A DNA stretch of 64,000 nt, from positions 1 to 64,000 of the forward strand of contig CALVXG010000011.1 in the NCBI GenBank assembly GCA_944368925.1, given 5' to 3'. This document shows, one piece after another, positions 52,387-60,432 of this stretch. The notes under the pieces are model-generated. The model was not told the origin of the DNA, ran no database searches, and worked only from the letters and a program-made list of their open reading frames with translations. How positions within the stretch are numbered: position 1 is the stretch's first letter; each line of letters opens with the position of its first letter. Source of the DNA: an uncultured Clostridia bacterium (GTDB lineage Bacteria; Bacillota; Clostridia; Christensenellales; Borkfalkiaceae). The position numbers and the translations under genes are program-made.

Positions 52387-55116
52387 TTAATCTTCTTTTC
52401 TGCGCAGGCCGATCACCGCGGCACCGGCCGCCGCCAATACCAAAGCGCCCGCCGCGAAAGAACCGCCGTACAGCAAGGATCCGCTGCATCCACCTTTCTC
52501 CGCCGTATCCGACGGATCGTCCGTTCCCGAGCCGCCTTGCTCTGCCGTCACCGTAATCCTGATCTCTTCGCTGAACAGGCTCCCGACGCGCACATAGATC
52601 GTCACTTCGCCCTCTTTGACTGCCGTGACTTTGCCGTTTGCGTCCACCGAAGCGATGCGGTCGTCTCCGCTCGCATACGTGGGCTTGACGTCCGAAGGAT
52701 CCACCGAGGCCGAAATCTGATACGTTTCCCCGACTTTCAGCGTTTTAGATTTTTCCGTAACCGTCAGACCGCCGATCACCGTCACTTCACAGGTCGCGCT
52801 CATTCCGTCTACCGTGTACGTGATCGTCGTCTTGCCGCTTGCTATCGCCGTAACCGTTCCGTCGCTGCCGACCGTCGCCACCGCCGTGTCCGAACTGGTC
52901 CATTCCGCCGTCTCCGCCACATACGAATTCGGGTTCGTCTTGCCCGTCAGACGGAAACTCGTCCCCGCCTTCATCTGATGCGACGTCCTGTCGATCTCAA
53001 CACCGTACAGCTTCCCGACGTTGACGTTCTCCACCGCAAGCTCCGCTTTCGCCGAATTCGCCGCAATCGTGTTGCCCAGTCCGATCGCTATGTTCCAGTT
53101 GCCTTCCGCTCCCGCAGATACCGCAGACCAATCAAACGTAAGCGTATACGGCCCGACGTAATCGTACGCCGATCCGCCCGGATACGTCATGTTCTCGCTT
53201 CCGTCCGGAACTTCACCCTCCGTAAATACGGGCGTAAACGCAATGCAGAATTTATCCGCATCCTTCCACATCTTTACCTGGATGCGCGTGCCGTCGCAGA
53301 ACGCGCGCGCAAAAGCATTCGCAAATTTATCCGTTCCCGTCAGCTCCCCTTTGTTTTCGGGTGTCTGCAAATCGCTGACCCTCCCGCCGATACCCGTCTG
53401 ATAAGGCAGCATGAATTTCAGCCCGAAGCCCCACCATTCGTTGTTTGTGCTCAGATTTACCTGCAATCCGCCCGGCGCTCCCATCGCAAAATCGGCCGCC
53501 GTCAACGTATCGGCATCGCCCGCAACCATCGCTATGCTCAGATACCTGCCAAACTGATTGGCATACGTCGTGTTGTTCGCGTCGTATTTATTGATAAAAT
53601 CAAACGTCACCGCCTTCTCGAACGTAATGTCCGTCCCTACGACCGCATACGCCGCGCCGCCCTGGATCGACCCGTTCAAGGAAATTCCCTCGTCCTCGGA
53701 CGTAAACCCGTCTCCGCCTATGATCACCCCGTCGGAATACAGATAATGTACGTCATTTTCATGCACGTCCTGCGGTTTTTCGTACGCGGTCACCGTAATT
53801 TCACACGTCGCTTTCAGCTCCAGATCCCCGCTTTCAAAGTTCTGCACTTTCGCCGTGATCGTCGCCGTCCCTACACTCTTCGCTTCCAGAACGCCGCCGT
53901 TGACCGTCACCACTTCATCGTCCGACGTCGTCCAAATCACATTCAGATTCAAGGGATTCGTCGTCGCCGTCAGATTGGAAAACTCACCGACCTGCATCTC
54001 TTTTTCGGATACGTTCAACGTAATATTGTTGGCAACCGTTATATACGCTTCGCCCTTTCTTCCGTCTTCCGCCGTGACCAGTACTTTCGTCGTCCCCGCT
54101 TTGAGCGCCGTCACAAGGCCCGTATCCGATACGCTCGCCACCGCGCCGTCCTCCACTTCATAGGTCACGTTGTCTACCGCCGCCGACGTCGTTACGTCTT
54201 TCGCCGTCAATTGTTTGGTCTGCTCCGGTTTGAGAAATACCGAATCCGGTTCCACCGACAGCCCGGGCAGTTCCGCTTCGATCGCTGCAATGGACGCGTC
54301 CACCGAACGCTCCGCCGCGTTCATGTTCGCAAATTCAAACCCGATATAGTACGGAGACTGATTGCTCGCATCCTGTACCATATCCGACAGAGGAAAACTG
54401 ATCTTCGAATTGCTGATCGCCGGACGTTCCGCCGTACGGTCAACCGTGATCGATACGTAAAGATGATCGACTCCGTTCACCTTTTCCGTCCCGATCTCCA
54501 CCGTCACGGGCTTGTTCATCGCATACGCCCATCCGATGTCCGTTATCCCGTCTCCGTGCGTATTGCCGTACATGGAGTCGGTATTGACAATATCGCGCCT
54601 GCCGAACGTGGAAAGATTGACCATGCTCCTGTGATTTCCGTCCCCGTCCGTGGCAAGATCGGTCGACGTGAACAAATGAAGCGTCACCCCGTTCCCGCTC
54701 GATCTCGAATTCCTGAAATCCGCCGCATTGAAACTTCCGCTGCTCTTGTCTGCCTGCGCAAAGAACATCGAAAAATACACCTGCGTTTTCAAATCGCCGC
54801 CGACCAGCCCACTGTAATCGGCATTGACCGTGAAGTTCGCCGTGACTTTGCTGCCGAGCGGATAGCCGTGATCATAGACGACTACCGTACGGCTGTCCTT
54901 CTGCTTTCCGGCAACCGTCACCCCGTCCTCCGCAGCCGTCAGCGCGGCCGTGTTCGTCCCGATCGGTTCCCCGCTCTCCCCCAGCGTCGTATCCGTCAGA
55001 AGCACAAATTCGTCCGTGTCTTCGGCCGCATACGCGGGAAGCAGCGCAAGGCACGTCATCACACAAAACAACAATGCCAGAACCGCGATCCATACTTGTT
55101 TGGTTTTCGTTCTCAT
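52387..55116 (-). CDS. Membrane-anchored surface protein with Big_2 Ig-like domains
   Basis: 909 residues. Signal peptide MRTKTKQVWIAVLALLFCVM ... PAYAAED, preceded by AAAGGAGG. Two large jelly-roll-like regions (about 30-285 and 465-710) are separated and followed by Big_2-type Ig domains (SVSDTGLVTALKAGTTKVLVTA, VTVNGGVLEAKSVGTATITAK, ATVGSDGTVTAIASGKTTITY, ASVDANGKVTAVKEGEVTIYV). The tail is EKGGCSGSLLYGG, a hydrophobic helix and LRRKED, a Cys-containing retention signal like those of 17081 and 10974. No catalytic motif. Its place between the binding lipoprotein and the propeller-permease suggests a direct role in presenting glycan to the importer. Confidence 0.83.
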   Translation of the reverse strand: MRTKTKQVWIAVLALLFCVMTCLALLPAYAAEDTDEFVLLTDTTLGESGEPIGTNTAALTAAEDGVTVAGKQKDSRTVVVYDHGYPLGSKVTANFTVNADYSGLVGGDLKTQVYFSMFFAQADKSSGSFNAADFRNSRSSGNGVTLHLFTSTDLATDGDGNHRSMVNLSTFGRRDIVNTDSMYGNTHGDGITDIGWAYAMNKPVTVEIGTEKVNGVDHLYVSITVDRTAERPAISNSKISFPLSDMVQDASNQSPYYIGFEFANMNAAERSVDASIAAIEAELPGLSVEPDSVFLKPEQTKQLTAKDVTTSAAVDNVTYEVEDGAVASVSDTGLVTALKAGTTKVLVTAEDGRKGEAYITVANNITLNVSEKEMQVGEFSNLTATTNPLNLNVIWTTSDDEVVTVNGGVLEAKSVGTATITAKVQNFESGDLELKATCEITVTAYEKPQDVHENDVHYLYSDGVIIGGDGFTSEDEGISLNGSIQGGAAYAVVGTDITFEKAVTFDFINKYDANNTTYANQFGRYLSIAMVAGDADTLTAADFAMGAPGGLQVNLSTNNEWWGFGLKFMLPYQTGIGGRVSDLQTPENKGELTGTDKFANAFARAFCDGTRIQVKMWKDADKFCIAFTPVFTEGEVPDGSENMTYPGGSAYDYVGPYTLTFDWSAVSAGAEGNWNIAIGLGNTIAANSAKAELAVENVNVGKLYGVEIDRTSHQMKAGTSFRLTGKTNPNSYVAETAEWTSSDTAVATVGSDGTVTAIASGKTTITYTVDGMSATCEVTVIGGLTVTEKSKTLKVGETYQISASVDPSDVKPTYASGDDRIASVDANGKVTAVKEGEVTIYVRVGSLFSEEIRITVTAEQGGSGTDDPSDTAEKGGCSGSLLYGGSFAAGALVLAAAGAAVIGLRRKED

Positions 55117-55139
55117 ATTTCCTCCTTTCCGATTTTATA

Positions 55140-56771
55140 TTACAGATTCGGATCCATCTCCGGCGTCAGATACGCGTCGCTCTTCCAGCCCAACTGCTTG
55201 AAATAGTCCGGTATGTCGTTCTGGAATGCCTTCGTGAGCTGTTCCCCGAATTTCTGTACGGTGATGTCTCCGTTAAACATATTCTTGCAGAGCGCTTCGA
55301 ACGTCTGATACGTCGGGCCGTTCATGCTGCAAAGATTGCCGAAAAACTGCCCCACGGGATTGTTGTGGCACAGACCCGGAAATTCATAATCTTTTGCAGG
55401 ATAGATCTCCACAGGCGTATCCACTTCCTTTACCAGCGAATTTCCGCTGATAAACGCACCCTGCTGCTTCAAACTTTCGTTGTAAATGTCCTGTCCCTCT
55501 TTCGAACCCCAGAACATCATGAAATCCATGACAAGATCGTTCTGCTTTTTGTCCTTTTTCACGACGCCGTACCAGCCGACCGCACCGCCGACCGAACGCA
55601 CCGTGTCCGCATCCGGCTTCGCTTCGCCCTCTCCCGTCATCGGCGGAGCCGGGAAAAACCCGATCTCAAACTGGTTCGCATCCGGCCTTTGGGCAAAAAT
55701 TTGCTTATACGTATTGAAGAAATCCGTCGTATTGAACACCATCGCGGCATTCCCGCCCCAGAACAGTTCCTCCGCCTGATAATAGTTGTTCGAAATAAAA
55801 TTGTCCTGGCAATACGTCGGTATCAGCTTTTTCAGATTGGTCATCATCGCCTGGTATTTTGCGTCGGAAGGCGTGATCTCGTTGTTCATGACCGCCTGGT
55901 AAAAACGCAGCATGTTCACCGTGTATTTGGACGGAGAATCGTTGTCCTTATCCGTAAGATCAAGCTCCCAGTCCGCATCGATGTCCGGATCGTAACAATA
56001 ATCCCCCGCGATCGCGTGGATCTCGTCTGCGATCCCCCTGTAATACTGGTCCCCGTACATGTTCAGAAGCCAGCTCATCGCCCCCGTCGTGTACGTCGCT
56101 CCTCCCGCAACAAACGGCGTCTTGTCCTGCGTGTTCGATTCGATCTGCGCACAAAATTCCAGCAGTTCGTCCCACGTCGCAGGAACTTTATCCGTTCCGT
56201 CTTCGTTGGTCAGCCCCGCCTGACGCCAGATATCCTTATTGTAGAAAAAGAAACTCATATTCGTCGTGAAACTCATCGAATAAATGCCCGAACGGTCTAC
56301 CGACAAGGGATAGGCTTCTTCGTTCAATACGTCCTTCCACGCCGTGTTTCCGTTATACGGATTCGGCTTGACAAGATACGAACTGTAATCCACCATCTTC
56401 GTCGTCAGATATGAATTGCTGATGAGAAGCGTCTGCACGATGTCCGCATCCGTGACCGACGCGCCCCCCGCAAACTGCGAATCCAGCCAGTCTTTATACG
56501 TCGATGACGTCTGCCCTTCTACCTTGACCGTCGTTTCCGGATGTTTCTCTTCGTACGCGTCCGCCACCGCCTGCAACGCAATGTCTTCGAACGGATAGTC
56601 CTTGATCGGCAAATTAATGTTGATCGTCCCATTATAATCGATCGTCTCCGTCGTTTCTCCTCCGCCGCCCGGCGTTACGTCCGTACCTTTCTTCCCGCAT
56701 CCGACAACCGAAAATACCGTTCCGATCATCATCAGCATCGCCATCATAACCGCCGCTGCTTTCGCCTTCAT
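55140..56771 (-). CDS. Extracellular sugar-binding lipoprotein of operon D
   Basis: 543 residues, larger than the other two binding proteins. Signal peptide ends SVVGC, Cys25, followed by a Gly/Thr linker. Features: NINLPIKDYPFEDIALQAVADAYEEKHP, MSFFFYNKDIWRQAGL and WDELLEFCAQI, typical of extracellular sugar-binding proteins. An aromatic-rich C-terminal half (NNYYQAEELFWGGNAAMVF) follows. It is expected to serve the propeller-permease and the MalG-type protein. The next gene downstream is the Ig-like surface protein. Confidence 0.92.
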   Translation of the reverse strand: MKAKAAAVMMAMLMMIGTVFSVVGCGKKGTDVTPGGGGETTETIDYNGTININLPIKDYPFEDIALQAVADAYEEKHPETTVKVEGQTSSTYKDWLDSQFAGGASVTDADIVQTLLISNSYLTTKMVDYSSYLVKPNPYNGNTAWKDVLNEEAYPLSVDRSGIYSMSFTTNMSFFFYNKDIWRQAGLTNEDGTDKVPATWDELLEFCAQIESNTQDKTPFVAGGATYTTGAMSWLLNMYGDQYYRGIADEIHAIAGDYCYDPDIDADWELDLTDKDNDSPSKYTVNMLRFYQAVMNNEITPSDAKYQAMMTNLKKLIPTYCQDNFISNNYYQAEELFWGGNAAMVFNTTDFFNTYKQIFAQRPDANQFEIGFFPAPPMTGEGEAKPDADTVRSVGGAVGWYGVVKKDKKQNDLVMDFMMFWGSKEGQDIYNESLKQQGAFISGNSLVKEVDTPVEIYPAKDYEFPGLCHNNPVGQFFGNLCSMNGPTYQTFEALCKNMFNGDITVQKFGEQLTKAFQNDIPDYFKQLGWKSDAYLTPEMDPNL

Positions 56772-59126
56772 TTATACAACCTCCCTTTTCAATTCTTTCT
56801 TGTCCGTATAGTTTACCACAAATTTTACCGGTTGCACCAAATCGGTAAAATCTGCTTCATAACGTATCCCTTCCGGCAAGGAAACCGTTACGCTGCTCCC
56901 CGCCTCGTCTGCCTTTAACCGCATTTCGATCTTCCCGTACCGCGTGGGGACCTCACACTCGATCTTCTTCAAATCCCCGGGATGCGGACAGATCTTCACA
57001 GACGAAAATCCAGTTCCCGCCGCCTGTATGCCCGCTATATGCCCCGATATGACTCCGCTCACCCCACTGTCCGGATGCGACAGGTCTCCCCAATTCAGAT
57101 TCGGTCCGAAATCAAAGGGCGGATTGTGCATACACTCGTACACCGTCTCCGGAAGATCCGGATGGCCGATCACGGACATCCAGTCCACGCTGCTGTAATA
57201 AAAACCGTCTATGTACAGCGGCAATTTCCCGTATAACAGCTTTTTTGCTTCTTCCGCATACCCGTAATCATACAAACCGTGGATCATCAGAATCGTTATT
57301 TTCCCGTATGCGTGCGTCACTTGCTCCGCATGCGCCGCTATCTGCGCCGCCTGCATCGCATTCACCAAATGTTTTCCCATCGCAAACGGATTCGCCATGT
57401 CACATAACTCTCTCCAACCCTTCCTCTTTATAAATCCGCCCAGTTCGGCATCGTACAGATAACGGAATATTCCTTCCCGCAAACGCGCCGCCCTGCCCTC
57501 ACATTTCGCCGCATACGCCGCTTCTCCCCGCTCTTTCGCGTACGCCGCCGCATTTTGCAGCGCTTCCAACAGGATCAGATTCGTATATGTGTTCTTGCCC
57601 GTATCCCCAAGCACGTGATCCCACAACCCTTTGCTCGTCTCATACCTCTGATCGAACAGTCCGTCCGTTTCGTCTACATACCGCCACAGGTATTCCAGAC
57701 AGTCGCGGATCACTCCATACATCTCATGAAAGGCCAGATCGCCGCTCAATCTGTAATACGTAAACGCTGATACCGCAAACCACGCCGCAAACATGTCCGA
57801 CTGGTAATACCCGTATTCGCCGCTCTTGGGTTTTTCCTTATTTTCCGGATAACAGGTGCCGTATACAAATCCTTCGGGATTCTGATGAAACGCCAGTATC
57901 CGCAGCGTATTCATCGCATCCATCTTGTCCCCGTATGCGTACCATCCGCTGTCAAACGCCCAATCCAGATCCCCCGTCCACGGCAACCTGTCACGCTTGG
58001 CTCCGTCCGATATATAATAACCGCTTCGCCCGATCAGAAAATCGGACAGCTTTCCTTTCCATTCATATACCGTCTCCCCGCCGCTCTCAACACTCAGTTC
58101 GTCTACGACCGACCGCCATTCGTCTTCCGATCCGAACCCGATCCGCCCGTCTCGCGCCGTAACTTCCCGCACACTCATGACCGCGCGACCGTCTTTAAAT
58201 ACCTGCACACCGCTTTCATCCGCCGAAACTTCCAGCCCGCACGGCATATTGTCCGCAATTTCTCCCACAAATTCCTTCCGCAAAACTTTCCGTATCCCTT
58301 GCTCTGTCCGCCCCAGGATCATTTCCCCCGTCTGCATGACGCGCAAATACAAAAAATTCTGCATATCTTTCGCGCTGAATAGCAGCTCCGCGCCCGTTTC
58401 ATATTCCGGATTTCTGCATAGCTCGATCGTACACCGTATGCGGAACGGATAACCCGTATTCCTCTTGCCGAGTGCTCCGTATTCGCCTTTTGTCAATTTT
58501 CGGATAAAAAGTTTCCCGAACAGCACATCCCATTGTTTTGCCTGCACCGTCGCAAGCCGCAGCGTCCGCGCACTCGCCTGCCATATCCGCTCCAGCCGCT
58601 CATCGTCACACCGAAAACTCCCCGACAGCTCCATCGCAGGCGAATCGTCCGCTATCCCGAACCGCGATACCGTGACCTCTCCTTCGCTTCCCTTCGGCAC
58701 CGACAGGCACACAAACCGCTCCTGCCCCTGTATCAGAGGATACACAAACAGCCCCGTCCGCCCTATCGTGTAATCTTCGTAACGATAAGGATTCGCAGGC
58801 ATCACGGGAAGTTCCACTCCGAGATACTGACAGCTCCCCCGCGTAAAATCCCCTTTCTCCATCGTATCTTCCCGCTCGTACGGCGTCATACGATCCGAAT
58901 AGGATATGTGCAGCGTCGGCTTTCCCTTAAACGATTTTACGATAAAGAAAGGATATCCGCCTACCGATCCCCCGCCCATATCATATACGACATAACTGCC
59001 GGGCACAAGCCGCAACGCCCCCTCCGACCCCGCACACAGCGTCTTACCGCCTTCCGCTCCCTTATGTTTTCTGACCGCCGTCGGATAATTCAATGGCCTG
59101 CGTTCCACAATTCTGTCTGCTTTCAT
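56772..59126 (-). CDS. GH78-like alpha-L-rhamnosidase-type enzyme with an inserted LamG-like domain
   Basis: 784 residues, no signal peptide. The N-terminal beta domains and the linker LSGSFRCDDERLERIWQASARTLR (about 167-190) are GH78-like. The conserved catalytic block appears as DGAKRDRLPWTGDLDWAF (374-391); the Asp/Glu cluster there holds the general acid in rhamnosidases. The toroid continues with TYTNLILLEALQNAAAYAKERG and ends with a beta domain. Between about residues 200 and 350 a separate jelly-roll domain (LGKRNTGYPFRIRCTIEL ... GRIGFGSEDEWRSVVDELSVE) is inserted, an uncommon arrangement. First gene of operon D. Activity on rhamnose-containing oligosaccharides is likely but unproven, because related enzymes cleave other sugars. 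Confidence 0.78.
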   Translation of the reverse strand: MKADRIVERRPLNYPTAVRKHKGAEGGKTLCAGSEGALRLVPGSYVVYDMGGGSVGGYPFFIVKSFKGKPTLHISYSDRMTPYEREDTMEKGDFTRGSCQYLGVELPVMPANPYRYEDYTIGRTGLFVYPLIQGQERFVCLSVPKGSEGEVTVSRFGIADDSPAMELSGSFRCDDERLERIWQASARTLRLATVQAKQWDVLFGKLFIRKLTKGEYGALGKRNTGYPFRIRCTIELCRNPEYETGAELLFSAKDMQNFLYLRVMQTGEMILGRTEQGIRKVLRKEFVGEIADNMPCGLEVSADESGVQVFKDGRAVMSVREVTARDGRIGFGSEDEWRSVVDELSVESGGETVYEWKGKLSDFLIGRSGYYISDGAKRDRLPWTGDLDWAFDSGWYAYGDKMDAMNTLRILAFHQNPEGFVYGTCYPENKEKPKSGEYGYYQSDMFAAWFAVSAFTYYRLSGDLAFHEMYGVIRDCLEYLWRYVDETDGLFDQRYETSKGLWDHVLGDTGKNTYTNLILLEALQNAAAYAKERGEAAYAAKCEGRAARLREGIFRYLYDAELGGFIKRKGWRELCDMANPFAMGKHLVNAMQAAQIAAHAEQVTHAYGKITILMIHGLYDYGYAEEAKKLLYGKLPLYIDGFYYSSVDWMSVIGHPDLPETVYECMHNPPFDFGPNLNWGDLSHPDSGVSGVISGHIAGIQAAGTGFSSVKICPHPGDLKKIECEVPTRYGKIEMRLKADEAGSSVTVSLPEGIRYEADFTDLVQPVKFVVNYTDKKELKREVV

Positions 59127-59151
59127 AATCCATCTCTCCGTTTACTTTTTT

Positions 59152-59206
59152 ATTTTATCACAGTTTTTCCCCCTTGTATTTAGACGATTTTTTCGTATAT
59201 TTGGAT
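59152..59206 (-). promoter_or_regulatory. Operon D promoter with AraC-type direct repeat
   Basis: The minus strand shows TAAAAT (59157-59152) with a poor -35 AATACA (59180-59175), 17-nt spacer. GTCTAAATAC (59185-59176) and ATCCAAATAT (59206-59197) form a direct repeat 21 bp apart. The proximal copy overlaps the -35, the geometry of class II AraC activation. The AraC gene at 59274 is adjacent. Confidence 0.5.
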
Positions 59207-59260
59207 AATTTTACTGTTTTAAAAGGCACACAGCCGCACTCTGTCCGCCTTTTCTCCACG

Positions 59261-59286
59261 AAAAAAGCGCCCCTTACGGAGCGCTT
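59261..59286 (-). terminator. Intrinsic terminator overlapping the AraC stop codon
   Basis: On the minus strand AAGCGC (59286-59281) and GCGCTT (59270-59265), plus inner CC/GG pairs, form a stem followed by a run of six T (59266-59261). The TAA stop of the AraC gene lies in the loop. It isolates AraC transcription from operon D. Confidence 0.75.
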
Positions 59287-60197
59287 GTGTGATTCTTTAT
59301 GAATGCCGTCGGCGAACAACCGACTTTCTGCTTGAACAACCTCGAAAAATAATGCATGTCGTCATACCCGACCATGTAACTGACCTCTGATATGTTGTAT
59401 TTGTTGGTAATAAACAGCTTCTTCGCCTGCTCCATCCGATAATCAATGATGTATTCCAACGGCGCACGATTCATCTGATGCTTGAATATCGCACGGAAAC
59501 GGCTCGGCGATATGCCGTATTCGCTTACAACTTTATTCAGATCGATCGCTTCCGAATAATGATTGGTCATATACTCGATAAACCGCGACACGTAATCGGA
59601 TGCTTCCGCATTTTCTTCGTCCTTCCCGCTCAATTCCTCCAAAAACTCCGCTATAATCAACAGCATGTACGCCTTCGCCCGAACCCTGCCGTTTATCGTG
59701 TTCTCCCGATACGCATTGTACAATTTGTCAAACAACTCCGTAAAACGAAATTTGTTCTTCACCCGATAGCTTTCCACCATCTCCATGATCTCAAGTTTGT
59801 ACCCCTTCCGCTCCGCAAGATCAACACGAATCGGCACCGCGTTCAGCTTCTTTTCACATGGATCCTGGTAAACTTCCCATGCCGAAAAATCAGGACTGCT
59901 TTCGTCAAACATAAAATCAAGATGCACTCCGTAATAAGACGTCCTCACTTGCTCCGGCACAACTCGGGTATGCCTTACAAAAGGCGGCATTATGTGCAGA
60001 CAGCCTTCCCCGATCGTATATTCGCTGTCTTCCCTGATCACACATAATTCCCCTTGCGTCACAAATATCACCTCAAAATCATACAAAATACGCCACGGCA
60101 CTATGTGATTTTCATGCACGGCCCCGATCAGTTTGTTTACATACCTTATATACGGATTTAATTGCGCTGCCCCGATATCGCATATTTTTTCATCCAT
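59274..60197 (-). CDS. AraC-family transcriptional regulator
   Basis: 307 residues from the ATG at 60197, with AGAGGA about 8 nt upstream. N-terminal cupin-like domain (VTQGELCVIREDSEYTIGEGCLHIMPPFVRHTR). The C-terminal helix-turn-helix pair includes LNKVVSEYGISPSRFRAIFK and the signature GYDDMHYFSRLFKQKVGCSP. More distant from the other AraC proteins in the window. It is adjacent to and upstream of operon D, with an independent promoter and terminator. It probably activates operon D. Confidence 0.93.
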   Translation of the reverse strand: MDEKICDIGAAQLNPYIRYVNKLIGAVHENHIVPWRILYDFEVIFVTQGELCVIREDSEYTIGEGCLHIMPPFVRHTRVVPEQVRTSYYGVHLDFMFDESSPDFSAWEVYQDPCEKKLNAVPIRVDLAERKGYKLEIMEMVESYRVKNKFRFTELFDKLYNAYRENTINGRVRAKAYMLLIIAEFLEELSGKDEENAEASDYVSRFIEYMTNHYSEAIDLNKVVSEYGISPSRFRAIFKHQMNRAPLEYIIDYRMEQAKKLFITNKYNISEVSYMVGYDDMHYFSRLFKQKVGCSPTAFIKNHTSAP

Positions 60198-60229
60198 GAT
60201 CCGTCCTCTTTTCCTCTGCTTCTCATTTA

Positions 60230-60258
60230 AGTATACCATATCCCTCCGAAAAAATCAA
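60230..60258 (-). promoter_or_regulatory. Promoter of the AraC gene at 60197
   Basis: TTGATT (60258-60253) and TATACT (60235-60230) on the minus strand with a 17-nt spacer, about 35 nt before the start codon. Confidence 0.7.
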
Positions 60259-60379
60259 TCCCTGATTTTTCATTCCGATACGCCGTCCCGCTTTTTCCGC
60301 CTCCTCCCCGTGTTTTTGCCGATCGAAAACACGGTCCCCCGCAAAAACAAGCAGCAGATTCCTTATGCGCTTCAAAACG

Positions 60380-60419
60380 GAAAGTCCGGCGAAACAGAAA
60401 TCTGTTACGCCGGACTTTC
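60380..60419 (-). terminator. Terminator after the GH36 gene
   Basis: Stem GAAAGTCCGGCG (60380-60391) with CGCCGGACTTTC (60408-60419), extended by AACAGA/TCTGTT across an A/A mismatch. It lies 14 bp beyond the GH36 stop. On the minus strand the sequence after the stem is CGTTTTG. Confidence 0.75.
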
Positions 60420-60432
60420 TTTACCGATATGA

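Noticed and set aside
52378-55206. A 942-codon open frame on the plus strand opposite the Ig-like surface protein, and similar long plus-strand frames elsewhere
   Set aside because: They are rich in Arg and His with no domain, signal or ribosome binding site, and they mirror well-supported minus-strand genes. Codon bias of the real strand keeps the opposite frame open.
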